64,000 nt of DNA, taken from contig NW_019028993.1 in NCBI RefSeq assembly GCF_002105155.1, positions 372,001 to 436,000 of the forward strand, written 5' to 3'. Under the pieces are notes generated by a model that saw only the letters and a list, made by a program, of their open reading frames with translations, made no database searches and was not told where the DNA came from. The DNA comes from Lobosporangium transversale (lineage: Eukaryota; Mortierellomycota; Mortierellomycetes; Mortierellales; Mortierellaceae). Shown one piece after another: positions 12,411 to 22,110 of this stretch. The stretch's first letter is position 1. Every line of letters starts with the position of its first letter. Position numbers and translations under genes: made by a program.

Positions 12411-13290
12411 ATGTTGTCCACCATTTCTCGCCAGGCTCTTAGAGCCTCCCATGTCAGGGCAATGCAGTCTGTCGGCAGCATCAGGTATCAAAAAAGAAAA
12501 AAGATACAACTTTAGTTTGGGAAAAAGGAAAACAGGACATTTTAAAAAAGAAGGATTTTTATTACCCTTCCTAATTCCACTTGCTTGTGTCAATTAATTC
12601 TACTAAACATTATAGATATTATTCTGCAGGCAGCAATGACAACAGTAACAATAACAACGATACAAACAATACAGAGAATAAATCAGAAAGTTCAGAATCG
12701 CTTTTGAGCATCCTTTCCTCAACTTCGGGAACAAAAACAACACCATCATCATCATCACCATCATCTGATCGTCCTAGCAGCAGCAGTGCACCTATGAGTA
12801 GAGGATCTGAACTCATTTTGGAGACCCTATCCCGAGCCACAAACCGTCAACAACAATCATTGAAGCGTTCTACCGGCTTTTTGAACTCAAAGAGTGGTGG
12901 TGGACTAGGAGATTTCGGCCGTCATTTGTTCAGCGAAGTTCAACCTTGCTCACATAATATACATATTCATGCAACGATGAACAACACGATTATCACCTTA
13001 TCTGATTCGAATGGAGACCCTATCACAACTCAAAGTGCAGGAACTGCAGGATTGAAGAAATCAGCCCGTGCGGGACCTGAAGCTGGTTACCAAGCCATGA
13101 TGAAAGTGATTGAAAAGGTTGAAGAGAAGAACGTACAGATTCTTAGCCTTCATGTGCTGATGAAGGGCTTTGGACCAGGTCGCGATTCTGCTTTCAAGGC
13201 TATCCGTGCAAAAACTAATTGGGATATCAAGAGGATATCTGACACTACCCCTATTCCTTTCAATGGATGCAGACCACCCAAGGCACGTCG

Positions 13291-13297
<7 letters not shown>
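12411..13297 (+). CDS. MRPS11: Mitochondrial small-subunit ribosomal protein uS11m
   Basis: Exons 12411-12484 and 12616-13297 (756 nt, 251 aa). Exon 1 encodes an Arg/Ser-rich amphipathic presequence, and the junction creates SIRYYSAG, a typical matrix-protease cleavage context. An Asn/Ser/Thr low-complexity linker of about 90 residues follows. Then comes the uS11 domain: HIHATMNNTIITLSD, GDPITTQSAGTAGLKKSARAG, GFGPGRDSAFKAIRA and a C-terminal PFNGCRPPKARRL. uS11 binds 16S-type rRNA in the platform of the small subunit near the mRNA exit. A TACTAA-like branch site sits just before the acceptor. The stop is followed directly by an A-run of 25 or so. Confidence 0.93.
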
Positions 13298-13326
<29 letters not shown>

Positions 13327-13869
13327 AGATCAATTAAGATTCACATTGAATAAGCGGAGGCGTTGAAGGCGCTTTAATAGAAATAAGGAAAGGATAGTTT
13401 TTTAACAAATATAAATGTAGTCATTCGACATGTTCTTTTTTTTTCGAAACCTGGAAGTATCTAAAATGTGGAACAATTCTTACCTACCTGCTAATAACTT
13501 GCAAAGTTGCCTTTTAGTCACTGTGTTTATTGCAATACTGTGACTAAGAGCTTCGTATCTGGAATGCAAAACGAAATATTTAAAAATTCTTCAAAGCATA
13601 ACGGGTAATATGAGCAGCAGAGCTACCGTTGATTTGTCCTTTCTAGCAACGTCGCCTAGCGTTTATTGTCCATCATTCTTATTTCCTTGATGTCAAAGAT
13701 CATGTTGATTGCATAGATCATTTTACATGGATAGGACAACTAACTTATTTTGAATTAAGGATATCAATTATGTTTTTTATTTGTGCTTGTGTAGATTATT
13801 GATCAATGACCGGTGGACTGATGCGATACTTTTCCAAGTGAAAAGGAAAGGAGGAATGGAATGATGCTA
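13298..13869. other. Intergenic between convergent uS11m and ADH
   Basis: About 570 bp, AT-rich, holding both 3' ends. No tRNA-like cloverleaf, repeat or ORF of note. Confidence 0.5.
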
Positions 13870-15045
13870 TTAGAGACGGGAAGCGGCCACGGTTTCCATA
13901 ACAACTCTATAGCGAGGACGACCTTCTTTTGAGTGCTTGAGCGCAGCATTAGCGTCACTCATTGGCATCTTCTCGATCCAAGGACGAACGTTCTTCTCGG
14001 CTGCAAACTGTAACATGTCCTCGTTGTCCTTCCTACTACCAATCAATGATCCAACCACAGCGACATCACGGTAGATCAAGGGCAAACCAGGTACACATAT
14101 GGGCTTGTTAGGCACGCACAAGACCACAAACTTGCCATGGTTGGCCACGAGGGATAAGTATTGACCCCAGTCAGCGTCGTCAGGCAAACCAGTACAAAGG
14201 ACAATATCTAATAACTCAGCAGCTGCTTTTATCTCCTCAGGTTTACTGAAATTCAGGAATCTTGTAGCACCGAGTTGTTTGGCCTCCTTACGTTTGCTCT
14301 CACCGGTGGAGATCGCAACGACTTCATCGCAGTTCATAGCTCTAGCCCACTGGATACCCAAGTGACCGAGACCACCGATGCCGATGATACCGACTTTCTT
14401 ACCAGGGCCAGCACCAAGATGCTTAAGGGGAGTATAAGTGGTCAGACCAGCACACATTAGCGGACCAGCTAATTTTGAATGGTAGATTAAAATATTGTTA
14501 ATTTTTTTCTTTAATATTATTTTTACTATTTCTATTTTCGCGTGTGTTTTACCTTCAGCAGGCAAGATCTGTGGGGGGATCTTGTAGACAAACTTGCTGT
14601 CCAGACGGATACGATCAGCAAAGCCACCGTAGCTGATGCCATTGCGTCCGTTCTTGTACGTGTCATCGAAGATAAAGGTTTTCTTCTTACAGAACTGGTC
14701 TAGATCTTTTTTACATTCATTGCATTGACCGCATGCTTCGATCAATCCACCAGCGCCAACAATATCACCGACCTGATGACGACTGCTTTTGCCAGCAACG
14801 ATCACTTTCCCAACGAGTTCGTGTCCGGCGATGCAAGGTCCATGCTTCAATGGGCCCCAATCGCCATTGATGGTGTGGGTATCTGAGGCGCAGATACCAC
14901 AGTGAGTGATCTCAATTTCGACATCCTCCGGACGCAATGGCTGAGGATGGTATGAGTAAGGCTTGACAGTGAGGTCTCCAGTAGAAGCCCATCCGGTGAA
15001 AGTGACAGATGTGTCCTCGGAGACCTTGGTATTAGAAACAGTCAT
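13870..15045 (-). CDS. Zinc-dependent alcohol dehydrogenase, cinnamyl-ADH/ADH6-like
   Basis: Exons complement(14553..15045) and complement(13870..14468), 1,092 nt, 363 aa. It is a medium-chain dehydrogenase. Catalytic zinc region: C49 in CGICASD and GHE at 74-76. Structural zinc: C105, C108, C111 and C119. Rossmann motif: GIGGLGHLG. The GDWGPLKHG and ISYGGFADRIR motifs and overall pattern fit NADP-dependent cinnamyl-alcohol/Adh6-type enzymes that reduce aldehydes. The 84-bp intron (14469-14552) is a multiple of three with no in-frame stop, so an uninterrupted reading frame of 391 codons exists. I remove it because GT-AG borders join in phase and the extra 28 residues (Lys/Ile-rich) break the conserved LPAEAGPLMCAGLTTY block. 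Substrate cannot be told from sequence. Confidence 0.92.
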   Translation of the reverse strand: MTVSNTKVSEDTSVTFTGWASTGDLTVKPYSYHPQPLRPEDVEIEITHCGICASDTHTINGDWGPLKHGPCIAGHELVGKVIVAGKSSRHQVGDIVGAGGLIEACGQCNECKKDLDQFCKKKTFIFDDTYKNGRNGISYGGFADRIRLDSKFVYKIPPQILPAEGKTHAKIEIVKIILKKKINNILIYHSKLAGPLMCAGLTTYTPLKHLGAGPGKKVGIIGIGGLGHLGIQWARAMNCDEVVAISTGESKRKEAKQLGATRFLNFSKPEEIKAAAELLDIVLCTGLPDDADWGQYLSLVANHGKFVVLCVPNKPICVPGLPLIYRDVAVVGSLIGSRKDNEDMLQFAAEKNVRPWIEKMPMSDANAALKHSKEGRPRYRVVMETVAASRL

Positions 15046-16855
15046 GGTTATTCTTTCTTATGTATTAGGAAGTGTGGATTTAGTTTGGAAATGGATATAG
15101 AATTGGATTTGGACTTGGGATAATGTCTTTTTTCTTTGTTATGGTGTGTTATGTTGAGGTTGAAAAAAAATAAAGATTGGTGGTCGACGTTCAGCTTTTA
15201 TACCTCTTTCTACCTGTCTGCCTGTCTATACTTTTACTTCAATGCTCATTTGAGATACTGTCCGTCTTGGTTTGTCAGTAACTCATAGTTAAAACTATTT
15301 GTATCGAGGAGCCAATTAGTGCGCTTGTTTAGCTACATCGTAGATGCTGTCAATTCACCTGCCGTTTTTAATAAGCCTTTGCTGGTTCTAGAGTGCGCTA
15401 CTAAACTTTACTTTTGACCTTTTTGTCATTAAAGAATAATGGTTACGTATCCCCGATCTTAGAATTCTATTTCGTTTGCCCGATCTTTGCATGATTGATT
15501 AGAAAAAAAAAAAAAAAAACCTTATCTGGAGCAACGAGGGGCGTCTTGACTGCGGAACAGGAGCTATAAAGTTGTAGAGCGTAATGGTATACATACAACG
15601 TGAATACCATTTTTAGGTTCGTGCTATAATTTTCCCATTTTTCCATTTGGAAAGCCGGACCAATCCAAATAGAGAATTCGTTGATGTTTTGGCAAAACTA
15701 ATATCCGCTGCATGCATGCATGCATGTTAGTTACAAATAACGAAACCGAGCTCAGAAAACGATTTTTCTGAAAATAAAAAAAAAGGAGGCCTGCGTTGCT
15801 TGCCTATTGGATTAATTGGATTAATTGTAAGATAGATTACTTTGGGTCAATCAAGAAGAACAAAAGCGTCAACACTATGAAGGACTTTCAAATATGCAAC
15901 CTTCAGTTTGCAAAAAATGGTATCCCTTCCCTTTTTTTGTCAGTTATGCACTTTATCAAAAAAAATGAGGCTCTTCACGAGCCTGCGCAGCTTATGTGCG
16001 GTGCACTCACGCTCATTGACAAATTCTGTCATATAGGTCACAAGGGAATGATTTTCCTTCTAAGTGATTTGTGCCGCTTAGAAATTTCTCACTTTGGTCC
16101 CAGTCTGTCATTGAGCGTTAGTGCGTTGTACATAAGCCACACAGGCTGGTGACGAGTTTATAAAATCCACTTTGACAAAAAGTTCGACCAGACCGTATGA
16201 CTGTGCAATAATGTCTAGCAAGGTTTTTAAAATTATATTTGAGCTTCCCCAACTCATACATTGCTGTCTTGACATAACGAGGATTGCAACCGTTATGATC
16301 AGCATGGAGATGTATGTCGAGTATATGCATATGATATCAGAATGAGTTCAATCTTTGCGTAGGATATAATACTTTGCTTGTTTACCAGAAGCAAAACGCC
16401 GCTCTTAGAGAGTCACAGAGGAGTCGAAGAGTGGTATAAATTTTTAGTTTAAGGGTCCATTTCTACGTTACGCAAAGCTTAAGCTGCAAGTCAACATGCA
16501 GAAACAGGGCAGACAAAAAGCCAGAAGCAAAAACAGCAGAGGAAAAAGGAGTGCGACTTTCTTGTTAAAAATGACTTTCCCTCCGTCTGTGGACCTCTTT
16601 CTATACGGTAATTTATAATTTATATTTTAGATCAGATTATTTTTCTTTTACAGCAGCTCTCACAACGTACAGCATTGATATTTCTAAGAGACAAAGAGTA
16701 GTTCATAATAGTATATGTTTACAATGTTTATTATTCCTAGCCTCATCTCTTTAGTATCGAGAGTAAGAGGTTCGTGATTTCAACCACTAGCCGACTCGAA
16801 TTATCCCTGAGGCTAACTTCATTCTATGAGTGGTATCCTTGCTTGTTCACTCCAT
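15046..16855. other. Intergenic: ADH upstream region and start of accessory island
   Basis: About 1.8 kb. It holds the ADH promoter, an A-run near 15502 and four tandem GCAT units at 15709-15726. A 118-codon ORF (15796-16152) begins only at a TTG and matches nothing I know. The sequence AGGCTGGTGACGAG at about 16143-16156 recurs at 41803-41816 in a mini-element. No supported gene. Confidence 0.5.
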
Positions 16856-17282
16856 TTAAGGCTTGATTGGGGGAATTCTAATATGAATATCGTCGGTGAA
16901 AGTGGGGTCCTTTGGCCCATCCGCCTCGGTGATGCTTTGAGGAGGAATTTTGATATGAGAGTTGGGAATTGGAGGGATCTTGATATGGATGCTATCAGCA
17001 GACTCAGCGACTGGAGGGATTTTAATATGGGTGCCGTCGGTGGAGATGGAGTTCTTTGCTCCATCCGACTCGGCGATTGGCATCTTGATTGGGCCAGCTA
17101 TAGAGTTAAATAGGACAAGATGGTAATGAGCTGAATGTTTAGCATACCCGAACAGTGTACAAATACAACACACAAACACAAGCATGCACATCCACATGGA
17201 CAGGTGTAAAAACCTTACCTTCGGTGGACATAACCAAGGCGGCAACGGTCATGGAAAGGGCGGCAGTGATTGAGAGCTTCAT
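16856..17282 (-). CDS. Small secreted repeat protein with HIKIPP units (precursor A)
   Basis: Exons complement(17219..17282) and complement(16856..17097), 306 nt, 101 aa. Exon 1 encodes exactly a signal peptide (MKLSITAALSMTVAALVMSTE); a phase-1 intron follows and the mature part starts AGPIK. The mature part has no cysteine and contains four HIK/RIPP units (HIKIPPV, HIKIPPI, HIKIPPQ, HIRIPPI). Acidic Ser/Asp/Glu-rich linkers such as AESADS and TEADG separate some units. It ends in IKP. I do not recognise a family. It is the diverged inverted paralogue of the gene at 20898-21595, with the same exon structure, intron sequence and AGPIK start. The TATA box lies about 93 bp upstream of the ATG, inside the inverted arm. 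A secreted, proteolytically matured peptide precursor is an inference; no KR site is present. Confidence 0.75.
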
Positions 17283-17374
17283 GATGTGAAATGGATAGTG
17301 GAGATTTAAGGAGCTATTTACAGTGTTGTAAGGTGCTTGAAGAAGAGAGAAGGAAAAAGAGCAAAAGGGTCTGG

Positions 17375-17381
17375 TTTTATA
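17375..17381 (-). promoter_or_regulatory. TATA box of precursor A
   Basis: TATAAAA on the minus strand within CATATAAAACCAGAC, about 93 bp before the ATG at 17282. It is identical to the box of the paralogue at 20800-20806. Confidence 0.6.
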
Positions 17382-17775
17382 TGAAAAAATACATGGATGG
17401 TGAAGCACTTGGTACACCGAGCTTGACACACCGAGCAACCAATAGGTATCTTCAAGTCAAAGATACTTTCCTGTTTGGCTATCTATACTCTATCTCAGTA
17501 ACATCAGGGATCTGAAACACTCACTAGATGTAGAACAGATCGCTTGTGCCGCTATGACAATGTAGTGGGACTATTAAGATATGTAGTCAAAACGCTTGTT
17601 TCACACATTTATGGCTATTCACGTTTTATGGCGCGTGACATGCTCCTCTAACAGTCGTCAATTGAAGTCAAACAGCATTAGTCGAAGTGATACGCTTATG
17701 AAACACCCAATCACGCAAGTCTTGTCGTCATACAAAATTAATGAGGCAGATAAGGTAAACGCAGGATGGGCAGCA

Positions 17776-17782
17776 TATAAAT
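17776..17782 (+). promoter_or_regulatory. TATA-like box upstream of the 55-aa ORF (left)
   Basis: TATAAAT, 73 bp before the ATG at 17849; mirrored at 20399-20405. Confidence 0.35.
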
Positions 17783-17848
17783 CCTGTAGCTAGAAAGACA
17801 TAGCACGCATGTAGGATAGTTGGGGTAGTTGAGCAGCAGGATGCAGTC

Positions 17849-18016
17849 ATGTATTACAAAACCAAGCAGACGAAGCTGCTTACCTTTGCTGCCACTATCA
17901 TGATCGATGCATTTGTCTTTGGGATGCTCAATCAGGGTCTAACTGTTCACACTATAGAGGCACAAGGCCAATGCGACAGTATTCCAGTCTTGGGGTTTTT
18001 TTTTACCCCTTGGTAG
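17849..18016 (+). CDS. Hypothetical 55-aa secreted peptide (left-arm copy)
   Basis: The ORF starts MYYKTKQTK and continues with a hydrophobic stretch (LLTFAATIMIDAFVFGML). A polar end HTIEAQG follows, then a short tail QCDSIPVLGFFFTPW. The basic n-region and hydrophobic core look like a signal peptide. A TATAAAT box at 17776-17782 lies 73 bp upstream, the same kind of spacing as in the neighbouring precursor genes. Two short upstream ATGs occur. The FFF run comes from a nine-T tract, so the 3' part could instead be spliced or non-coding. An exact second copy exists in the other arm. No family recognised. Confidence 0.35.
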   Translation: MYYKTKQTKLLTFAATIMIDAFVFGMLNQGLTVHTIEAQGQCDSIPVLGFFFTPW

Positions 18017-18582
18017 CCAATTGGCCTGTCTTTACTTGCACATATTCTACAGAAGAATAATAATAGCAGGTATGCTACCCCTATCTACTGATTACTAGAT
18101 TTGATTGTTTAAAATGTTTCTAATGATGAACCTAGTTGAATCAGAATTACTCGAGAAACTTCCTGTTTGACTTAAAAATCACAAAGCTTATCTAGGCAAT
18201 CCGTCCAATAGCTAAGATATAACACTTATCTAGGGCTGAAAACTAGAACACGAGCTTAAAGCTCGACTCCATCCTTCTCAATCTGGGGAAATGGAGTTGC
18301 CCTTGTTTCGGGTTAAATAATCTAAACATTTTCACGGTAAATGCGGCTTACAGCGTCCATGATGAAATGAAGCCAAAGTACGCTAGGAAAATCATACCTC
18401 AAGTAGTGAGGCGGTTCAACACTGAATCGAAAAGCCTGCAATCCCTTGGGGCGATTGAAAGCATATCGTTAAAAACCTTTAGAGTCTCCTAGTTGCTTTG
18501 GTTGAATAGCTATCGAGTTTCTATACTGAGGATGTTTAGCGCAGATGTGCCTAGACAAATATTCAGCAACAGGTTACAAAGG

Positions 18583-18628
18583 CAAGCTCTACATGGAGAA
18601 AGCGTTGTAATAACCTGCTTACCGGGGG

Positions 18629-18661
<33 letters not shown>

Positions 18662-19598
18662 ACCAGGATGATAGCCACCACAAGTGCAGCTTTGCCATAT
18701 ATAGCCAAGACTATGTTGTTATATATATCAGAACACCTGGATTTACCAGAGGTTCAAGGACAAGCAGCTGTTGCTGAGGTGGGGAGGATGACAACAGAGA
18801 AAGAGAAAGTGACCAAGCGGATAGCCTAGCTAGCCTTGCATTTTAGTCTGAATTGAAAACTTATTCATTGCTTGATAATAAATTAAAGACAATATCTATA
18901 CGTTAATTCTAGTTTTCGTAGATGTGTATTAGAATGAAGTCGATAATCTGACTACTGATAAAATGAGAAAATTATTATACGATGGGCATGTAAAGCGCAT
19001 AAGTCGAGCCTGAATCTTCCAGAAAATGTACATGAGAGGTATTGTAAACGATGCTAGGTGAATGCTGCACAGAAGGAGGAGCTCTTATTCAGTGTACGCG
19101 TGAACATATCGAGATTAAAAGTTTGGTTTTTTGTATTTGCTGAAGGGAAAGTGATACGCTTCGGGTGGAGCTTTTTTCACGAAAGGGCCTACCTGTAAGA
19201 TCAAAGCTGGCTTCACAAGTTCTCTGACTAGAGATAGCATGTCGTGCTCCAATCACTAGTGCTTCATGAACTGGGCTTGCTGCAAGCGTATCCTTTAGCC
19301 TCAGCTAGAACACCATCCAGTGGGAACATGAGTCTAGACTGCAGCTGGGAGTGTTTGAACCTCTTAGGTAGGGGTTCTTGGATTTGCAAGAGTGGACCTG
19401 GCCCTACCGTGTATTCAAACATAAAACATCATTTCTTGAAGATCTGTTGACATCTCGATATATGGTGACCTCATTTACTCATAGTAAACACCAAATAAGC
19501 ATAAGGGAACCATAATCTCTATTGATACTTATAATTATTCAGAGATTCGAAAATATTTAATAGGATTTCTTCATCTTCAAGCAGAAGCTAGATAGGAA
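18583..19598. other. Unique spacer at the centre of the inverted repeat
   Basis: 1,016 bp without self-complementarity beyond the arms. It contains an A-run at about 18630-18656. A minus-strand reading frame starting MAKLHLWWLSSW near 18698 runs into that homopolymer and is not convincing. No gene supported. Confidence 0.6.
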
Positions 19599-20164
19599 CC
19601 TTTGTAACCTGTTGCTGAATATTTGTCTAGGCACATCTGCGCTAAACATCCTCAGTATAGAAACTCGATAGCTATTCAACCAAAGCAACTAGGAGACTCT
19701 AAAGGTTTTTAACGATATGCTTTCAATCGCCCCAAGGGATTGCAGGCTTTTCGATTCAGTGTTGAACCGCCTCACTACTTGAGGTATGATTTTCCTAGCG
19801 TACTTTGGCTTCATTTCATCATGGACGCTGTAAGCCGCATTTACCGTGAAAATGTTTAGATTATTTAACCCGAAACAAGGGCAACTCCATTTCCCCAGAT
19901 TGAGAAGGATGGAGTCGAGCTTTAAGCTCGTGTTCTAGTTTTCAGCCCTAGATAAGTGTTATATCTTAGCTATTGGACGGATTGCCTAGATAAGCTTTGT
20001 GATTTTTAAGTCAAACAGGAAGTTTCTCGAGTAATTCTGATTCAACTAGGTTCATCATTAGAAACATTTTAAACAATCAAATCTAGTAATCAGTAGATAG
20101 GGGTAGCATACCTGCTATTATTATTCTTCTGTAGAATATGTGCAAGTAAAGACAGGCCAATTGG

Positions 20165-20332
20165 CTACCAAGGGGTAAAAAAAAACCCCAAGACTGGAAT
20201 ACTGTCGCATTGGCCTTGTGCCTCTATAGTGTGAACAGTTAGACCCTGATTGAGCATCCCAAAGACAAATGCATCGATCATGATAGTGGCAGCAAAGGTA
20301 AGCAGCTTCGTCTGCTTGGTTTTGTAATACAT
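20165..20332 (-). CDS. Hypothetical 55-aa secreted peptide (right-arm copy)
   Basis: Exact inverted copy of the ORF at 17849-18016, with the same TATA-like box (20399-20405 on the minus strand). It encodes a signal-peptide-like N-terminus and a short hydrophobic tail with one cysteine. The same doubts apply: small size, a T-run inside the frame and no known family. Confidence 0.35.
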   Translation of the reverse strand: MYYKTKQTKLLTFAATIMIDAFVFGMLNQGLTVHTIEAQGQCDSIPVLGFFFTPW

Positions 20333-20799
20333 GACTGCATCCTGCTGCTCAACTACCCCAACTATCCTACATGCGTGCTATGTCTTTCTAGCTACAGGAT
20401 TTATATGCTGCCCATCCTGCGTTTACCTTATCTGCCTCATTAATTTTGTATGACGACAAGACTTGCGTGATTGGGTGTTTCATAAGCGTATCACTTCGAC
20501 TAATGCTGTTTGACTTCAATTGACGACTGTTAGAGGAGCATGTCACGCGCCATAAAACGTGAATAGCCATAAATGTGTGAAACAAGCGTTTTGACTACAT
20601 ATCTTAATAGTCCCACTACATTGTCATAGCGGCACAAGCGATCTGTTCTACATCTAGTGAGTGTTTCAGATCCCTGATGTTACTGAGATAGAGTATAGAT
20701 AGCCAAACAGGAAAGTATCTTTGACTTGAAGATACCTATTGGTTGCTCGGTGTGTCAAGCTCGGTGTACCAAGTGCTTCACCATCCATGTATTTTTTCA

Positions 20800-20806
20800 T
20801 ATAAAA
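20800..20806 (+). promoter_or_regulatory. TATA box of precursor B
   Basis: TATAAAA within CATATAAAACCAGAC, about 92 bp before the ATG at 20898. The inverted-repeat arm ends at 20812. Confidence 0.6.
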
Positions 20807-20897
20807 CCAGACTCTTTTACTCCTCTTCCTTTTCTTCTTTCAAACACATCACAACACTGTAAAAAGCTCCTCAGGTCTTCTCTATCCATTTCACATC

Positions 20898-21595
20898 ATG
20901 AAGCTCTCAATCACCGCCGCCCTTTCCGTGGCTGCTGCCGCCTTGGTTATGTCTACCGAAGGTAAGATCTTTACACCTGTCCATACTCCTGTGCATGTTT
21001 GCGTCTGCGTGTTTTGTATTTATACACTGTTCAAGTATGCTAATAGTCAGCTCATTACCATCTTGTCCTATTTAACTCTATAGCTGGCCCAATCAAGAAG
21101 ATCCCACTCGCCACAGTCAAGGAGGCATCTGGACCTCATCTCACTGACTCGGCCAAAGAGGAATCTAGATGGAAGCTCATTGAACTCAAGGGACCTCATC
21201 TCGTTGATGACTCTGTCGAGGAGGATTCTAAATGGGGCACAATTATATATGGATCGAGTCACGGGCCATTCAAGGGACCTCATCTCGTTGATGACTCGGC
21301 CAAGGAGGCTAGACACCCCATCTGGTACAAGGGACCTCATCTCATTGATGACTCAGTCAAGGAGGCTTCTGGGCCTCATCTCGTTGACTCGGTCAAAGAG
21401 GAATCTAGACGGTTCCCCATTGAATTCAAGGGACCTCGTTTCGATGATGACTCGGCCAAGGAGGCTAGATATGATTATGGAGTCAAGCCACTCAAGGGAC
21501 CTCGTTTCGATGATGACTCAGTCAAGGAGGATAGGCATATCAAGGTCCCAATCGGTCCAATCAAGAAGGCATCTGGACCTCATCTCGCTGACTAG
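20898..21595 (+). CDS. Secreted multi-cassette repeat protein with GPHL/GPRF spacers (precursor B)
   Basis: Exons 20898-20961 and 21084-21595, 576 nt, 191 aa. Exon 1 is a 21-residue signal peptide; a phase-1 intron follows and the mature part starts AGPIKKIP. There are no cysteines. The mature region has eight GPHL or GPRF blocks, most continuing as VDDS-(V/A)KE(A/E). Between the blocks lie short variable segments such as SRWKLIELK, RHPIWYK, SRRFPIEFK, RYDYGVKPLK and RHIKVPIGPIKKAS. They usually begin with Arg or Ser-Arg and end with Lys before the next GP. So near-constant acidic spacers alternate with variable basic/aromatic cores, as in multi-core peptide precursors. It is a paralogue of precursor A. 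Processing, product and role are unknown; a structural repeat protein is the main alternative. Confidence 0.8.
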
Positions 21596-22110
21596 ATCAT
21601 GAAGGCGTCACGCCCCATCGGGAAATAGACAGCTCATTCAAGGCTTCTAGGATCCAGAGAAGGGGCAATTCATGGGGATCGACTTATGGAATGAAATCAG
21701 TCTTAGGAATGATGTTAACTGTGTACAGGAATAACGACTCTCAATACTAAACATGTTAAGACCAGAAATAAATGTAAATATTATAAATTACTTTTTGCCT
21801 CTTAAAAATATCAATGCTGTATATTGTGAGAGCTGTGAGGAAAAACAATATGACCTAAATTACAACAAGGAGCTTCGTAATATGATATATTCGTGGGTTA
21901 CTGGATCACTGGATCTCAAAGGGAAAAATAGAAAAGAAAAGAAACATAATGAAAAGTAATGAAAAAGAATAGAGAATTAGAAAAAAAAAAAAAAAAAAAA
22001 AAAAAGTAAAAAAGGATAATAGAAAAAAGTAAGGATAAGAATATTAAAAAATGGAAAAAAGTAACCCTGTCTCTTTACCTATCTCTTTACCAATTCTTCC
22101 ATATTTTTTA

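Larger units (their letters stand above)
17369..18582 (+). repeat. Left arm of large inverted repeat (1,214 bp)
   Basis: This is the reverse complement of 19599-20812. Mirror coordinates sum to 38181 at both ends and at internal landmarks, so there is no net indel. Every segment I compared (about two thirds of the arm) was identical. The outer end lies just past the TATA box of precursor A; the inner end abuts a unique spacer. The arm holds the precursor promoter and a 55-codon ORF. Confidence 0.95.
19599..20812 (-). repeat. Right arm of large inverted repeat (1,214 bp)
   Basis: Inverted copy of 17369-18582. It ends 6 bp past the TATA box of precursor B; from 20813 the two sides diverge but stay recognisably homologous through the 5'UTR, exon 1 and intron. 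Confidence 0.95.

Noticed and set aside
15270-15420. Second copy of the 30957-31138 MITE
   Set aside because: Only a stretch of about 20 bp (AGCCAATTAG..CGCTTGTT) is shared and the terminal repeats are absent.
15796-16152. 118-codon ORF on the plus strand
   Set aside because: Starts only at TTG (first ATG is about 27 codons in). It has no motif, no signal peptide, no convincing splice context and no similarity I recognise.
18583-18698. Secreted protein starting MAKLHLWWLSSW on the minus strand in the palindrome spacer
   Set aside because: The frame enters a long homopolymer almost at once, and the spliced alternative ends after about 28 residues.
20898-21595. Classical Kex2-processed pheromone or dikaritin precursor
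   Set aside because: No KR sites flank the cassettes (one RR and two KK only) and no modifying enzymes are encoded nearby, so only the general multi-unit layout is claimed.
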